Part shown: piece after piece, positions 11,421 through 21,330 of the stretch
How the letters are laid out: every line of letters begins with the position of its first letter
Position numbering within the stretch: the first letter of the stretch is position 1
Assembly (NCBI RefSeq): GCF_014633365.1
Contig: NC_068350.1
Coordinates: forward strand, 5,410,501 to 5,474,500
DNA: 64,000 bases
Reading direction: 5' to 3'
Source: Diospyros lotus
Taxonomy: Eukaryota > Streptophyta > Magnoliopsida > Ericales > Ebenaceae
Translations under genes and position numbers: made by a program
Notes under the pieces: generated by a model
What the model saw: the letters and a program-made list of their open reading frames with translations, nothing else
What the model was told of the DNA's origin: nothing
The model's database searches: none

Positions 11421-11657
11421 TAAGGGTGCGTTTGATAGGGGTGAAAAATGAGGATGAAATTTGAATTCTATCTAAATTTCAAGAAATTCTATCAAATAGT
11501 TTTTCAATTCTATAGAATTCGAATTCCATCTTAATTAAAAAAGTGAAGATTTTCCTTGAAATCAAAAAATTGAAATTCCTAGAGGTTGGGGTGAGAATTG
11601 GAATTCCATGGAATTGAAATTCTACTCTCATTTTCACCTTTATCAAACGCACCTTAA
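11421..11657. mobile_element. MITE, PIF/Harbinger-type (copy 2), TAA duplication
   Basis: TAA at 11421-11423 and 11655-11657 borders inverted ends sharing GGTGCGTTTGATA. The body is 231 bp, A/T-rich, with a second internal layer of inverted similarity built of GAATTC-rich words. It shares the GGTGCGTTTGAT end with the elements at 37313, 44311 and 48979. Confidence 0.82.
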
Positions 11658-11712
11658 TGTGACAAAAAGATGAATTTTGTGCAGTAACAAGCAAGTCTTA
11701 ATGAAAAATGTT

Positions 11713-11925
11713 ATTGATATTTTATGGACTATATTATGAGATTATATAATGTAATTAAAATGTCTAAAATATTCCTAATATAAAGTAATGAAGTGAGGTG
11801 GTGAGGTAACGTGAAGTGATGAAATATATAACTAAAATATACTTCACCTAAACTGATGAAGCGTAAGAAATATTTTTTATTATGTATAATACATTATATA
11901 ATTTATGATATAGTCCATAAAATGC
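11713..11925. repeat. Inverted-repeat (MITE-like) element, related to 48768-48978
   Basis: The left part (TTTTATGGACTATAT near 11718) is repeated in reverse complement near 11907-11921. The similarity runs on into TTATATAATG in both arms. The middle contains GTGAGGTGGTGAGGTAA-like sequence that also occurs near 48850-48930. Both copies sit next to a GGTGCGTTTGAT-type MITE. Confidence 0.65.
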
Positions 11926-12954
11926 ACGACGCGGTCTCAACAAGGCTTGGCCCCAGCAGGCGGGCGCAAGACGCAAAGGCAGTTCGTTGCAGGAAACCGT
12001 GAGGCGTGGCTGAAGCAGTCGTGCGGAACACGTGGCGGAAGTCTGGCCAGGCTGGGCGAGACGCAGGCGCAACAAGCGGCAATCAGCAGTGAGGCGGAGC
12101 AGAAGGCGTGGAAGCCGGAGGCAGATCTGAAGCGGGTTACTGAAGTAGGTATGAAACATATCTGAATCAGGGAGAAATTTATTTATTTATTTATTTAAAT
12201 CAGCTCATTTAGTTAGTTAATTTATTTAAATACGTTTGTAGATTATGCCCTTTGCTTTCCTGAAACTTCTCATATCCTCAATGATGATTTGGGTTTTGAT
12301 TAATTTTGCCATGAACTAATTTTAGAAATTAGGGCTATGGTGTAGTCAAACTAAGATAACCTAGTATTTTTAATTTTTTATGCTATTCAGGAGTATTTAT
12401 ATTTCATGATGAGTATATTTTTTAGTGTTTAATTCTTTTAAAAGTTTGATCATTTTTTAAATGAATTAAGGTGCATAGACGGGACCGAAAGAAGACTCTA
12501 TGTAGTAGCCCATAATAATGTATGCTACGAAAAATGTGTTACAAAATTAGATTGAAAATAAATTATAATTAAACTATTAAACACACACAAGAATATAGAA
12601 TTTAATGTGAAAAATCTAAATTAAAAAAAAATTACAAGTAAAAAGAATAAAATATCACTAAACAAATATTGTTATAATAAAAATGATATTGTCACACAAA
12701 TTCCATGATATTGAGCACATATTTATAGATTTAACAACATCTATAAATGCAAATATGAAATCATATTGTGATTAGGAAATGATTTATGAGGATATTTTTT
12801 AGATGAAATAAATTTCACTTAAAATCAAATTTGACAACATAATCACAATCAAATTTGAAATTATTGATTCTTAATGATGGAAAATATATCCCAAGAGAGT
12901 AGTCAATTGGAATTCGTATAAATTTTCGATAATTTAAAACTTTGATTGTTGGTA
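11926..12954. other. GC-rich segment followed by AT-rich sequence, no gene
   Basis: About 11930-12150 is unusually GC-rich for this window and open in frame, but it shows no family motif. From 12165 to 12950 the sequence is AT-rich without recognisable features. It probably belongs to decayed LTR-type sequence together with the next blocks. Confidence 0.4.
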
Positions 12955-14350
12955 GAATACTAGGTTTCGAAATATAGACTATATGTTTCGAAATAAGACT
13001 TTCTGTTTAAGTAGGTTTCGAAATCCTTTACCTTGTATTTCAAAATAACGATCTTTAGAAAAGATGATTTATATATTTAAGAGTATACTAAAGATGTTAT
13101 ATATCAAAGATATGTTTTCTATATATATGTATAAACTTATGCTCATAAAAACTTTATTTTAGACTTTGATAACAAAGCATATGAAAGCATGTGCAATAGG
13201 TACTAATGATAAGTGAAAACTAAAGAACACTTTGCACACAAGATGTATAGTGGTTCGGCACCTCGCCTAATCCACTACCTTCAAACTTACTTACTTGAAG
13301 GATTTTCAATCTCAATCACTTTTTACTAATAATCAGCACAACAAGGGTTTTACCACAGTTCACTATAAAACCTTACAAAGTGAGTTTTTATGGGTTCAAC
13401 TCAAACCTAGCACCAAGTGAGTTTTTACGGGCTTAACTCAAACCTTACACTAAGTGAGTTTTAAAGCTAAACTCGAACCTTTGACACAATAAGTTTTAGG
13501 CTCAACTCAAACCTCTACACTATAATGAGTTTTAAGTTAAAATCAAACCTTATAACAATTAAGATAAATAACGTTTTATCTTTTACAACCCAATGAGTAA
13601 TAAATGCATTACCACATGGTTGTACAAACCTCTTAACTTGAGGTGAAGAGAGCTGGAGAGATGAGACTCGTTGTTTGCACTTGATTCTCCTTTTTCACAT
13701 CACAATGCACATATAGGAATAAATGAATGGATCTTTTTTGAAAGCTTGTCAAACGGATTTAGATCACTTGTACTTGTGTGTGTGTGTTTCTAGTGTGTGT
13801 TCTCTTGTTCTTGCTTGTTGTCTCTCTATCAATCTCATCTTGTCTTCAAATACCTGTTATTTATATCAAGAGATAGAAATATGACTATTTATAGTCGTTA
13901 GAGACAAGACAGGAAAGTAGGTTTCGAAACATACTTAATAGGTTTTGACACATCACATAAATAGACCAAGGTTGCGAAACATAGACAACAGGTTTCGAAA
14001 CATACAGGCTTCTAACTAGACAAAGCACTTAGAGACAACATATAATGGGAGATTGAATCTTATGGGCATTAAGATTAAACAATGGTCTCCACTTTCAAAT
14101 TTGAATTTGAATCTCATAGCATAGAGAATGCATTAAAGAATGATTTTGATAAAAATAAAATTGCAACACAAATGCATCTCGATTTTCAAATAATTTGCTT
14201 GGAAACATACTATTATAGGTTTCGAAATATAATATATAGGTTTCGAAACATAGTCCAAAACCGAGTTTGAAAACACATGCATTGCAAAGATGTTTCGAAA
14301 TAGCATATGCACTTTGGAAAACATGAAAACATTTTCAAATGGGTTTCGAA
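12955..14350. repeat. Region carrying nine copies of the palindrome TTTCGAAA
   Basis: Exact TTTCGAAA occurs near 12966, 12986, 13016, 13922, 13993, 14219, 14239, 14293 and 14343, often as AGGTTTCGAAACAT, with further degenerate copies (for example near 13943 and 13970). A block at 13380-13560 repeats a GTGAGTTTTTA...CTCAAACCT phrase about five times. The segment GTTCGGCACCTCGCCTAATCC near 13254 is of a kind common in plant LTRs. I read this as decayed LTR sequence, but ends were not found. Confidence 0.55.
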
Positions 14351-14462
14351 ACATGACAGATTTCTGTTGTGCCATGTAAAAAGAATAAAAATAAAAAAAA
14401 ATAAAAAAAAAGGGTGAAATGGAAGAAAGCTGGCAGCAATTTGTTGCTGCCAGCTGGCAAGA

Positions 14463-14713
14463 CTTGCGGCTGCAAAGCAGCCGCAAGAAGCAGCAGCCGC
14501 GAGGTGCCACCTTGCGGCTGGCTCGGCCTCGCGGCAAGGCGCTGCAGCCTCACGGTCGCACGCCGCGAGGTGAAGCCTCGCGGCTACCCGCCGCGAGATG
14601 AAGTCTCGCGGCAATTTGCCGCGAGGCGCAGCCTTGCGGCTGCATGCCGAGAGGTGCCTCGCGGCAATCAACCGCAAGAAGTTACTGCCTTGCGGCAGTG
14701 TTGGCCGCAAGGC
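14463..14713. repeat. Array of GC-rich hairpins (inverted repeats in tandem)
   Basis: Successive perfect or near-perfect inverted repeats lie one after another. 14463-14487 has 11-bp arms around AAA. 14494-14520 has 13-bp arms with one mismatch. 14562-14584 and 14590-14612 each have perfect 9-bp arms around TGAAG. 14618-14640 has 9-bp arms with one mismatch, and one near 14646-14665 also has one mismatch. 14687-14713 has perfect 10-bp arms. All share the core GCCGCGAG/CTCGCGGC or its CTTGCGGC variant. It lies about 100 bases upstream of the TATA box at 14819. Confidence 0.9.
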
Positions 14714-14781
14714 TCAGGTGCTTGCGGCTACATCATAGCAACTCCCCCATTTTCTTTAGCTTTAACCCATTGAGAAAATGC

Positions 14782-14826
14782 CACGTGTCGGCACCAGACA
14801 CTCTTGAGATCCGTGCCCTATAAATA
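14782..14826 (+). promoter_or_regulatory. Promoter-like G-box plus TATA box (putative LTR promoter)
   Basis: CACGTG at 14782-14787 lies about 32 bases upstream of TATAAATA at 14819-14826. The downstream sequence contains GGCATCGGAGGGTCTTCGCGG, which resembles the transcribed part of plant gypsy-type LTRs. The promoter role is inference from these motifs; no gene follows. Confidence 0.5.
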
Positions 14827-15008
14827 CCCAACTACAGGACATTAATGGGGACTTCCAACTTCGGTAAAACTTGTCACTTTGAATACACTTTTACTATTTT
14901 CGTGAATAGTCATTGGGATCCGAGACTGACTTTGGCATCGGAGGGTCTTCGCGGGGAAGATTCCCGTGAGCCTTCTAACACATTTTTTGAGCATCAATAG
15001 GGTTAAGG

Positions 15009-15460
15009 TCTTGCGGCGAACCTAGCGGCGAAGGCAAAGTCTTGCAGCAAACCTAGCGGCGAAGGCAAAGTCTTGAGGCGAACCTAGCGACGAAGGCAAA
15101 GTCTTGCGGCGAACCTAGCGGCGAAGGAAAAGTCTTGCGGCGAACCTAGCGGCGAAGGCAAAGTCTTGTGGCAAAGCTTGTGGCGAAGCTTATGGCGAAG
15201 CTAGTGGCAAAGGCTTGTGGCGAAGCTAGCGGCAAAGGCTTGTGGCGAAGCTAGTGGCCAAGGCTAGTGGCAAGAACTTGTGGCAAAGGCTAGTGGCAAA
15301 GACTAGTGGCAAAAGCTTGTGGCCAAGGCTAGTGGCAAGAGCTTGTGGCAAAGGCTTGTGGCAAAGGCTAGTGGCAAAGGCTAGTAGCAAAAGCTTGTGG
15401 CAAAGGCTAGTAGCAAAGGCTAGTGGCAAAAGCTAGCGGCGAAGACTTGAGACGAATCCA
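15009..15460. repeat. Minisatellite: five 31-bp units grading into shorter GGC-AAAGGCTAGT units
   Basis: Units starting TCTTGCGGCGAACCTAGC occur at 15009, 15040, 15071, 15102 and 15133 (31-bp period). From about 15164 to 15460 the array continues as degenerate short units of the type GGCAAAGGCTAGT / GGCAAAGGCTTGT. Open frames across it (for example 15242-15436) are by-products of the periodicity. The TTGCGGC word links it to the hairpin array upstream, so both may belong to one LTR. Confidence 0.88.
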
Positions 15461-16202
15461 TGTGGCGAGCATCCTAACAGCAAACTCCCTTGTGACAGCA
15501 TCTCTAACGGCAACCTAACCTCACCCGACATCAAGCTCGAGTGGACCCCACACATCACAAATTTTAATTGTTGTATTTTGGCAACAACAATTTCAAAATG
15601 ATATACTTGAAAGCACAATCCACAGCATGTATACATCTCAGCTAAATAAAAGTAAATGTCCACATTTTCTTTTATTTATATTTTACCTTCCATTTACTTT
15701 AATACATAAATGTAAATAACAAAGTACCCCCTATTTGGATTCAATAAAAATATCTAGAAAATCAAAATTCAAAATAATAAGAGAGTAAATTTTGGATTTT
15801 AGTACAAACTTAGGATTTTACAATTTTACCACCTCCAAAATATATACTTTCTATTTAATGAAAAATTCATTAAAAATCGTTTTAACACTAATGGATATTA
15901 GATATGAAAATACCGGGTGATAATTTTTTAAAAAGAAAACATTTTCTTATATGTCTCCTTATAAGGTGTTAACCTTCCAGACTTAGTCAAAATAAGGTTT
16001 TCATTTTCATAAAGTGATACTTGATATTGAAATTGATATATGTTAAAAACTATATACTTGACACATGACTTAATGATTATACCAATATATGTTTTTCATC
16101 ATTAAAACTGATGTACAAAAAGTACAACAATAGAAATCTTAATCATAATCAAATTAAGAAACCCAATCACACATAAATTAGGATTTTGAGTCATAATTAT
16201 CA
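15461..16202. other. AT-rich spacer, probable LTR remnant of the copia to its right
   Basis: No gene was found. The part near 16190-16202 lies just outside a purine-rich tract on the minus strand (AAGATGGACATTTTT) that follows the decayed copia pol, so some of this block is probably its 3' LTR. The boundaries are unresolved. Confidence 0.35.
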
Positions 16203-18095
16203 AAAATGTCCATCTTGACTCAAAATCCACAAACAGAATTATCTAGAATTCTTTCTTCTAACAAAATCACGAAGAATTAATCTCCTTGACGAATACCAAC
16301 CAAATCCATGCAATATTCGGACTTTGCACTAGGTAGTGACTTGGTCAATATATTTGCAGGATTACCATAAGTGCAGGTTTTTCTCACAGTAATGTCACGG
16401 CTTGAGCTGACAATGTCTTTCTTTCCAATCTAATATGAATTAGAATGACCAAACACCGAAACAAAGAGTAGAAACAGGGAGAAGAATGGAGAAGAACAGA
16501 GAGAAGGGAAGAGAAATCTTGTAGAATTACGATATTTTTCAATGGTCTCCTTCTTTCCCGAATAGGAGCATATACACCAACTTTTGGGATGAGAGATTCT
16601 CCTGCCAAGGTGGGCCCTACAGCCTAACAAACTTGATATTCTCCTAACTTCTTGCACATGGCAGTAATTACCTCTACTTTAGGAATTACAACAGTAAAAG
16701 TAATTAAACTAACTTCTATATTAAGAATTACAACAGTAAAAGTAACAAAAAATTAAATAAGCTCTGGTGAGGGTCCTTCTCGTGACAAGTAACTTCACCA
16801 CAAGTATTAATCTCTTGAATAAAATGATATCGCACATCAATGTGCTTCGTTCTCTAAAGAAACATCTTATCTTTAGTGAGGAAAATAGTACTTTGATTAT
16901 CACAATAGATTGTATTATCATGAAAATTCTCACTGATTTCACCAATCAACCCTTTCAGCCAAATAACTTCTTTAATAGTCTCAATAATTGTCATATATTC
17001 TATTTCTATAGTAGACAGGGTAACTATAGACTGTAAAATAACCTTCCAACTGATAGCACAATCACCAATGGTGAACACGTACTCAGTAAGTGATCTTCTC
17101 TTGTTAAGATCTCCCACAAAATCTGAATTAACAAAACCTATAACTCCATTTCTAGAGTTTTCAAACTATAAATAAGCATCAGCGATACCCCGTAAATATC
17201 AAAGAATCCATTGGACTATTTTCCAATATTTCTTACCAAGGTTAGCCATGTATCTACTAACTGCGATCATTGTATGAGACACATCAAGGCATGTATAAAC
17301 CATAACATACATGAGATAACCCAATACACTAGAGTATGAAATTCTCAACATCTTGTCAATTTCACCATCTAATTGAGGAGACAAGTTGGATGAAAGTTTA
17401 AAATGTGTAGCTAGTAGAGTACTTACAAGTTTAGCCTCTTGCATATTGAATTTAGTCAAACTTTCTCAATATATCATTTTTACTTAGATACAATTTACCT
17501 ATTTCTTTGTCTCTTGAAATTTGCATTCCACGTATCTTCATTGTTGCTCCCAAATCTTTCATCTCAAATTTTTTGTTGAGCTAAGCTTTCAATCTCCTTA
17601 TCTCAACTTTATCCTTTCATGTTACTAACATATCATCAACATATAAAAGCAGATATATAAATGATTTGTTCTTGTTCCTTTTAAAATAAACATAATTGTC
17701 ATAACTGCAGAGAAGACTGTTTCAAGCCATATAAAGACTTCTTCAATAAGCACAAATAGTTTTTTTTGTCTGAAATTTTGAAACTCTCTAGTTGTTGCAT
17801 GTAAATATCCTCGTCAAGTTCCCCATGTAAGAACGTTGTCTTAACATTCAACTGTTTAAATTTAAGATGTTGAATAGTCACAATATCAAGTAGTGCCCAG
17901 ATAGAATTGTGTTTCACAATTGGGGAAAATACATATGTGAAGTAAAGCAAGAAATGAGGAACAACTTATTGTAATTTAGTTGTGATTGGGATTAAAATAA
18001 CCATCTGATAATTCACCTTTTTATTCCATGACAGGCTTCCGTCATCTTCTTGATGAACTACCTTATGTCTTTTCTCTAAGAAATTGATGCACCGC
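16203..18095 (-). pseudogene. Decayed Ty1/copia pol (reverse transcriptase and RNase H), minus strand
   Basis: Reading the minus strand from about 18095 down, frames show the copia reverse transcriptase (LNVKTTFLHGELDEDIYM near 17850-17800, KKSLYGLKQ near 17720, LYVDDML near 17640). Then comes the connection region (FNMQEAKLVSTLLATHFKL, about 17450-17390, and SRYMANLGKKYW near 17250). The RNase H follows, with GDLNKRRSLTEYVF near 17110, ISWK, IEYM and YCDNQS near 16890, and the C-terminal NPANILTK-like tail lies at about 16370-16290. About 16390-16740 interrupts the RNase H end and looks like an unrelated insertion. Stops and frameshifts are frequent. Gag, protease and integrase are missing. 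A purine-rich tract near 16203-16215 marks the probable 3' LTR border. Confidence 0.85.
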
Positions 18096-19929
18096 CACAC
18101 TTGCTACTAATACTTCAGCGAATTTCCATCCACACACACAAGGGAGCCTTTTCCCTTCTTCTTTTTTTTTCCTTTTTTTCATTTTATTTTTGTGGGTCCC
18201 ACCACATGGGCAAGATAGTCAACAAAACATTTATCGAAGTTGACTCATTTAGCCTAGATTCACTCTTAGTCTAAATTGTGAGTCGCTAACTTTCTAGATC
18301 TTGTGATTAAAGAGAATATTAAGGTTATCTAGGGATCAATCTCTAAATGATATACTTAAATTAGTATCAAAATTGTAATACCCAAGAATTTCTAAAGGAC
18401 TTAAGAGTAAATTATCTTGGGGAGAAAATAAAATTTACAGATAAATTGAGGTTATAGGGTAATTTCTTATAGCTATGAATGACTGAATTGACTGCAAGGA
18501 GTGCCTTGGAGCTGAGATGCCTAAGGAAAATGATATGGCATTGTTAAGCATTTTGAGGTATGATTTATGGCATTGAAATAAATTGGATTAGAAATAATTT
18601 TCGGTACAGCTAAAATACAGTTATGATTTAGGCTAAAAAATTGAATTGTCACATGAGACTTTCGGGAAGTCAACAGAACCCCAAAGAGGTTCATATTTTG
18701 TATAAGGAATAACGCTTAAGTGGTTTCAAGAGGAAACAAAGGGGTTTACGGTCAAAATGTAAATTCAAACCTAAGTATGATTTTTTAAATTTGCTCGAGA
18801 GAGGTCGAAATGGCATTTTTTACAGAATCTTCAGGGATGCAATGCAAATTATAGAACTTGTGAGTCGTAATGGAAATATTGGAAAGCTCAGGGGCTTCAA
18901 TGAAATGACCAAAGTGCAAAATGGAAAGAGGTTGGGGTCAAAATACAATTTTACAAAATCTTACAAAGAGAAATTTGCCATGGGCGACCAAGATACCGCT
19001 AACACCTCCCATCACCAAATTTGGTGGTGTAAGACTCTATGGAATGGGTTTAGGGGCCTTAGAGCTAGGTGACTGCACTCTCACCCTGCAATTAAAACAC
19101 AATAAAAACAAATCATAATAAAACTTTTATATTTTTTTTATTTTAGTGAGAGGTTTATACTCGCCAGTGTACGAGTGCAGTTGTAGTCCAAATTTATATT
19201 TATATTTTCTAGATGAATCCAGGTCGTCCACTGAGAGATTTATTTATGGCAAAAGAAAAAGAATGTCACACACACGCACACGCATTTGGACAAATTGACA
19301 ACAAGATTTTTTATGGTTTTGTTTTTAAACAACAGATACTAGAAAATAAAGTAAGGCAAAAATTGAAATAAACATTAAACGTAAAAAATATGAATTTGGA
19401 TAGTGCTTGAGTTAAGACAATTTCAGTACCAACCCGTTGATTCCCAAATTTTAGCATAAAAGATTAGCAACATTAATTTAATTTCAGATATGATGATTTG
19501 TTATTAAATGCAATTAGAGATGATGATAGTTCTAGGTTAAGCAATCCCCATACATGATATGCGGGATTCTAATTTAGGCAACTACCATAAATTCAATTAC
19601 AATTAATATACAAAACAACTAAATTAATCATCCGGATTTGGGTATGATAACGTTTCCAGTTCTAGTAACTCTCATACATGGCATGAAAGCTCTAAGTTAG
19701 GCTTACGCTCCAATCCAAACCTAGTGATTTTTTAATAATTAATACACACTCATACTGAAATTTAAATTAATGTTACTTATTTAAAGCGCAGCTTTCTTTG
19801 GGAATCATTGGCGTTGGACACTGTCCTTGCCTTAACCCAAGATTAGATTTAACTACTCATTTTTATTTGAAAGTTAATTGACATAAATTTAAATGACGTA
19901 ATTTAAATAACAGAATTTAAATGACAAGA

Positions 19930-20117
19930 AATTTAAAGGCATAAACTAACCGGCCATTTAGGCGGTGGATAATTAAATGACAAGAATTAAAATTGCAGAA
20001 ATTTAAAGGCATAAACTAACCGGCCATTTAGGCGGTAAATAATTAAATGACAAGAATTAAAATTGCAGAAATTTAAAGGCACAAATTAACCGGCCATTTA
20101 GGCGGTGAATAATAAAG
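19930..20117. repeat. 70-bp tandem repeat, about 2.7 copies, in solo LTR B
   Basis: The word ACCGGCCATTTAGGCGGT recurs with starts near 19949, 20019 and 20089, a period of exactly 70. The rest of each unit (GACAAGAATTAAAATTGCAG, then AAATTTAAAGGCA) is nearly identical. Confidence 0.9.
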
Positions 20118-20379
20118 TAATAATAAATGACATAAGAATTTAAAAGAAGAAAGAAAAAAGTAAGATTATAAGAGAAAGTACTAAAGAAAATGAGAAAGAA
20201 TAAGAACAATTCTCAAAGAGAGAATTATAAGGAAACAACTAAACTCTTATTCAAGAATAATAATCACACTTACAAATGCAATCAAGTGAGCTATTTATAG
20301 GCCACAAGATGCAATACAAACCACACAATTTCAATTATTCAATTAGACATAATTATATCTAATGGGCACTCACACACTT

Positions 20380-20545
20380 AAAGTTAAATGGATTTTAGCT
20401 ATAATACACACCTAATATTAAATGGATTTTAGCTAAAATACATACCTAATAAAGCACTCATAAAGTTAAATGGATTTTAGCTATAATATCCACCTAATAG
20501 TTAAATGGATTTTAGCTAAAAAACACACCTAATAAAGCTCTCACA
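20380..20545. repeat. Higher-order tandem repeat of GTTAAATGGATTTTAGCT
   Basis: The phrase TAAATGGATTTTAGCTA recurs four times at alternating spacing of roughly 36 and 45 bases, so the array reads as two copies of an approximately 81-bp dimer. Within solo LTR B. Confidence 0.8.
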
Positions 20546-20667
20546 TAAAAAATAAAAATAGATTTCTATAAATTGGTTTTTAATCTTCATTAGGATTAAA
20601 AATAATCCTTGGGCCTTCTCCAAATAATATTTTCCATGGATTGTTCAAATTGGGCCTTAATTCTTCA

Positions 20668-20823
20668 TAGGCTTGAATTCTTCATGGACTTTAATTTTTC
20701 ATGGGTTTGATTTCTTCATGGATTTGAATTCTTCATGGACTTGATTTCTCCATGGATTTGATTTCTTCATGGACTTGAATTCTTCATGGACTTTAAGTCT
20801 TCATGGGCTTGAATTCTTCATGC
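20668..20823. repeat. Minisatellite of GATTTCTTCATGGACTT-type units
   Basis: About eight degenerate units of 19-20 bp with core TTCTTCATGGA(C/T)TTGA follow one another. Within solo LTR B. Confidence 0.88.
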
Positions 20824-21322
20824 CTAAAAAAATAAAAATAATTTAATGTTATTAATAAATTATATATTATATATATGTATTACACATGGCACATATATAT
20901 ATTAGATTATATTATATATATATTACATGCATGCATATAATGATATATATGTATTATATATAATTTTATATATTATTATTATTTACTTTAGAACTTCATT
21001 TCATTCATCTTTCAATTTAAATTTACATATAACCATAAAATATATATTAATATCTAATTTAAACCATATTTAAGATCGAAAGAAGGGTATAATTATAACA
21101 AAATTTTTACAAAATTAACCACTAATCACTAGGCTTAGGCCAACAATTGACCTTATCGTCAACGGAAATGGCCAAATTTTGATCGAAAGTGGCCGAAACT
21201 TCAGGCCACTATGATCGGCTTTTGAGGGATTTAATCGAGGGTTTTGAACTGATCTAGGGAAGGTAGAAGCCTCAGACGGGTTGGATCGACCATCCTTGAG
21301 CGTTGCAAGGCTCAGGGTTGTC

Positions 21323-21330
21323 TATAAATA
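21323..21330 (+). promoter_or_regulatory. TATA box of solo LTR A
   Basis: TATAAATA is preceded by GC-balanced sequence and followed by AGCGGGTTTGAG, inside the LTR. It marks the U3/R part of the LTR on the plus strand. Confidence 0.55.

Larger units (their letters stand above)
19065..21133. mobile_element. Solo LTR B nested in solo LTR A
   Basis: A 2,059-bp block starts TGACTGCACTC at 19070 and ends ACTAATCA at 21128. CTAGG flanks both sides (19065-19069 and 21129-21133), a five-base target duplication. It has canonical TG...CA ends and no coding domain. It contains three internal tandem arrays (about 19930-20117, 20380-20545 and 20668-20823). Removing it rejoins the surrounding LTR A sequence. 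Lineage is not recognised. Confidence 0.82.

Noticed and set aside
14213..14773. Several overlapping frames on both strands across the GC-rich block
   Set aside because: They arise from the hairpin array, where stops are rare because of GC content; no domain is visible.
15242..15436. Repetitive frame with recurring VAKASGKSLWQRL
   Set aside because: It follows the minisatellite period exactly and has no start context or conserved domain.
14463..15460. CRISPR-like regular repeat array
   Set aside because: Repeats are contiguous or themselves palindromic, without unique spacers, and the context is a plant nuclear genome.
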